DNA from: Petrosia ficiformis
Taxonomy: Eukaryota; Porifera; Demospongiae; Haplosclerida; Petrosiidae
Assembly (NCBI GenBank): GCA_947044365.1
Contig: OX345645.1
Span: forward strand, 806,856 to 870,855
Direction: 5' to 3'
DNA: 64,000 bases
The first letter of the stretch is position 1. Each line of letters starts with the position of its first letter. Shown piece by piece: positions 61,055-64,000 of this stretch. The position numbers were made by a program, and so were the translations under genes. The notes beneath the pieces were generated by a model. That model saw nothing but the letters and a program-made list of their open reading frames with translations, made no database searches and was not told the DNA's origin.

Positions 61055-63970
61055 ATAGCAGAAGTACATGTTTGTAATATATAAATCATGGTTAGGAGGT
61101 GTATATGACAGCATGGTTTCATTTAAGAGGGGGCGGGGATGAGGTATTCGCCCCCTTACTATAGTTCGCCCCCTCCCTCCCAAAGAATTTGTTTTCCAAT
61201 AAGCAGACAACAATAACACTGTATGTTGCCCCCCAAAGTTTTCAAATTCACATTTCACACCCCCTCAATGAATTTCTAAATGAAACTCTGGCCGGATGTA
61301 CCACCTGCTGTGGAGTAGGAGGTGTATGTGAGTGTAACCTAAGGTCCATACAGTTAAAGATCCACATAATCCCTACCACAAGGCCACCCTTGTGGTAGGA
61401 TTATCTGGATCTTCAACTGTCTAATTTCATGAGATAATATTTCAGTAAAATAAGTGTATACATTTTATGATTGATTTGATTATAACTTTGGCACCATTAA
61501 TTGCAGATGTTTGATAACTCTATTATTATAGTTAGTTATAGTGCTTATCACTATGCCAAGAATCTAGGATGTTATGTATACACTGATCTATAGCTTCTGA
61601 TATAACAAGCCAACCGTGTGCGTGTGATTATATTTCGTTGTGAATACATTCCATAGATGATTTAATCATAACTTTGGCAGCATTATAATTGTATGTGTGA
61701 CTACTCTCAGGAACCTGGAATGCTATATATATTAAATTGTTCTTTAACTTCCAATATATGACATATTAATAGGCTGTGTATATAATTATATACATATATG
61801 CGTTATAACACACCTACTAAAGTCTATTCACATTCATGATGACTTCAAAGCCAAAATACAATAACTTTGTATGTACTATAATGTAGGGTTTAATGTCATA
61901 AGGTTAATACATGATTATACTGTAACTAAATAACTTATATGTAATATAGTGTATAGTTTAATGTGATAAGGTTAATACATGATTATACAGTAACTCAATA
62001 ACTTATATGTACTATAGTGTATAGTTTAATGTCATAAGGTTAATACATGATTATACTGTAACTCAATAACTTATATGTACTATAGTGTATAGTTTAATGT
62101 CATAAGGTTAATACATGATTATACTGTAACTCAATAACTTATATGTACTATAATGTATAGTTTAATGTCATAAGGTTAATACATGATTATACTGTAACTC
62201 AATAACTTATATGTACTATAGTGTATAGTTTAATGTCATAAGGTTAATACATGATTATACTGTAACTCAATAACTTATATGTACTATAATGTATAGTTTA
62301 ATGTCATAAGGTTAATACATGATTATACTGTAACTCAATAACTTATATATACTATAGTGTATAGTTTAATGTCATAAGGTTAATACATGATTATACTGTA
62401 ACTCAATAATGAAGCTATGGATTGAAATTTGACATACACAATAAAGAATCGGAAGGATAATTATATGAAAATGGTACAGGTAAAAAGATCGTCGGTCCTT
62501 CCAAACTAAAGTTACATGTATGTACATTTTTCTGAGGACGAAGTGAACGTGAAAGACCTTTAGTTCTTATCATAACTGAGCCCGAGGGTCATAAGCCTGA
62601 GGGTGAGGCGATTATAAGTCTTGTAGTTTGTGTCACTGTAGTCAATGTCAGGTTTTATATATATGATTTATAAAACCTGTCGCTACCTTGAAGCTTTGCT
62701 GTATTGGGATATATATAATATATAATATAATTCTTATTTCATCTAGAGATGTTATTGGTTGTGTGAGTGGTTAGATATATCATTAAAAATGTCCTCTTAC
62801 TTAGAAGAGGACATTTTGAAAGATATCGTATCAAGTATGATGAAGGCAGTACAACACTTTGTAACTGAGATAATGGAGGTGAGATAGAGAGGCGACAGAT
62901 GAGAGTACAGACAAACAGACAGACAGATGAAATCAAGTGTATGACAACAGTATATTTTTCTTCTGTAGACATTTTCTTCAAGTTTTAATTTTGTAATTTG
63001 GTACTCAGTAATCAGTGATCTTCATTGTATTTATAGTAGGCTTGTTAATATGAATCAAGCTACAGAACTACCTAATAGTATACAGTGAGTTGATTTATAT
63101 GATGTCTCCTTCAAATAAGGTTGTATTTATATAGTATGAGAATTATAGTAACTCAACTCACAACCTTACCATTTTAAAATCAGGCTAATAGTAGCAAAGT
63201 TTAGGATTTGGAGTTTTGGGTTTATGAATGGGTAGGGGGTTAGGATTAGTTTACGGTAAGGGTACCGATGGAGTGGTATTGCAGTAGGCTGGTTTTAAAA
63301 TGGGTTGGATTTGTAACTAGATCATGTACAGTATATGAAGACAGGTGAACAGACAGACAGACAGACTAGTACGTAATGCTCAAAATAGCTCAATGCTTTT
63401 ATTTTATGTCCTTGTCTAGTTGCCAGATAGTGGCTTTAGTTGAGTGGGTGTGGCAACACTATGATGACATCATCGATCGTGTACTTGCTTACCATATACA
63501 ACTGTGCACATTCAGTATTCTTCAGGATACTACCAGTCAGGATTGGACTAATACTAAACCATTTTTTGAGGTTGTTGTCCTAAACCAAATGAAATTAAAT
63601 CATGTATTTGTGTAATCATAATTATATTCATTGCTAGTATGCATAGTTGATGACATAAATTTACATCATATATGTCACCATTCAAATCCATCATGTAGTT
63701 GATGACATCATATTAGGTCACCTATTCAAATCCATCATGTGATTGATGACATAAATTTACATCATATCTAAACAGGGACAAAGAACATCATTCACTGTTC
63801 AAATGTGGCATTTCCATTTGTTTGGCCTAAAAGCAGACTTATGGACACACAGTCCACCTCAAGCAGCTGTAAGAATTCTCCGAGGAGTTTTATCAGGATC
63901 TTTAGATACTCTGACATCATATTACATCACTATTACACCATCTAAACAACGTATTCCTCAATACAAGTGA
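60142..63970 (+). CDS. Gene D: conserved-looking intracellular protein, family not identified (3' end uncertain)
   Basis: Exons by eye: 60142-60724, 60780-60799, 62747-62878, 62969-63084, 63420-63603, 63776-63970. Phases agree throughout; with the TGA at 63968-63970 the total is 410 codons. That TGA overlaps a possible donor (GTGATT), so the gene may continue past the window. There is no signal peptide or Cys-rich module. The protein is Leu-rich and helical (LLQTLSSLKF, VLLDFRLKLKD, AVQHFVTEIME). The last exon has a motif-like stretch: HLFGLKADLWTHSPP, then YYITITPSKQRIPQYK. This is loosely reminiscent of CCDC142- or KIAA0825-type C-termini, a weak impression only. The ATG follows in-frame stops. 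It is unrelated to the Ig array. Confidence 0.55.
60945..61052. repeat. (TATC)n microsatellite
   Basis: About 26 TATC-type units with a few interruptions in gene D intron 2. Confidence 0.9.
61870..62410. repeat. 68-bp minisatellite, about 8 copies
   Basis: The unit includes GTATAGTTTAATGTCATAAG and ACATGATTATACTGTAACTC. Single copies occur at about 10430-10490, 16400-16460, 41950-42010 and 44750-44800. This array therefore grew from part of a dispersed element whose remainder follows at 62410-62570. Confidence 0.85.
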
Positions 63971-64000
63971 TTTATTGAAATTACATTTGTCATGTGATCA

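Larger units (their letters stand above)
60800..62746 (+). other. Gene D intron 2 (1.9 kb)
   Basis: Holds the TATC repeat, a C-rich/G-rich stretch near 61130-61260, a short inverted repeat near 61340-61410 (AAGATCCACATAATCC / GGATTATCTGGATCTT) and the 68-bp minisatellite. An unseen exon cannot be excluded. Confidence 0.5.

Noticed and set aside
1..64000. tRNA or rRNA genes
   Set aside because: I looked for cloverleaf-type and rRNA-like conserved stretches by eye and saw none I could support. A covariance-model scan would be decisive.

Overview
The window looks like AT-rich nuclear DNA from a lower metazoan. It has GT-AG introns, short phase-1 extracellular-domain exons, tightly packed genes, a LINE and many small DNA transposons. 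A demosponge such as Amphimedon is my best guess; that is inference from style, not a database match. All host genes recognised are on the + strand; the minus strand holds only transposon-derived coding remnants.

Layout: (1) 189-3795, the 3' part of a secreted cysteine-rich, protease-inhibitor-like gene (a papilin-type Cys module, two TIL domains, one Kunitz domain, an antistasin-like tail). (2) 3796-6172, intergenic, with relics of a further family copy. (3) Gene A, 6310-24909: 21 exons, 1655 aa, signal peptide, 14 Ig domains, 2 TSP1, PLAC. (4) 24910-28823, intergenic: a broken RecQ-like helicase, a 600-bp inverted-repeat element carrying a helicase N-terminus, and minus-strand coding remnants. 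(5) Gene B, 28961-53627: 24 exons, 1954 aa, same architecture with 17 Ig domains. Its third intron holds a hAT-like element with other elements nested inside, a HIRAN fragment and a degenerate minus-strand LINE. (6) Gene C, 54575-59846: 11 exons, 662 aa, the compact 4-Ig version. (7) Gene D, 60142 to about 63970: an intracellular-looking conserved protein I could not name, probably running off the window.

Genes A, B and C are tandem paralogues of a papilin/ADAMTSL-like secreted matrix protein. All hand-built exon models close in frame from ATG to stop. They differ mainly in Ig number (14, 17, 4). A three-exon, three-Ig cassette is present twice in A and three times in B, with near-identical exons and introns. 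This marks recent unequal exchange or gene conversion. Every Ig exon is a symmetric phase-1 unit except the first Ig, which is split, so cassette copying keeps the frame.

The most interesting points are the cassette-expanding Ig/TSP1/PLAC locus, the extra-cysteine Ig signature shared by the array, and the 600-bp TIR element with a 9-bp target duplication that carries a RecQ-like exon next to a decayed helicase of the same type.
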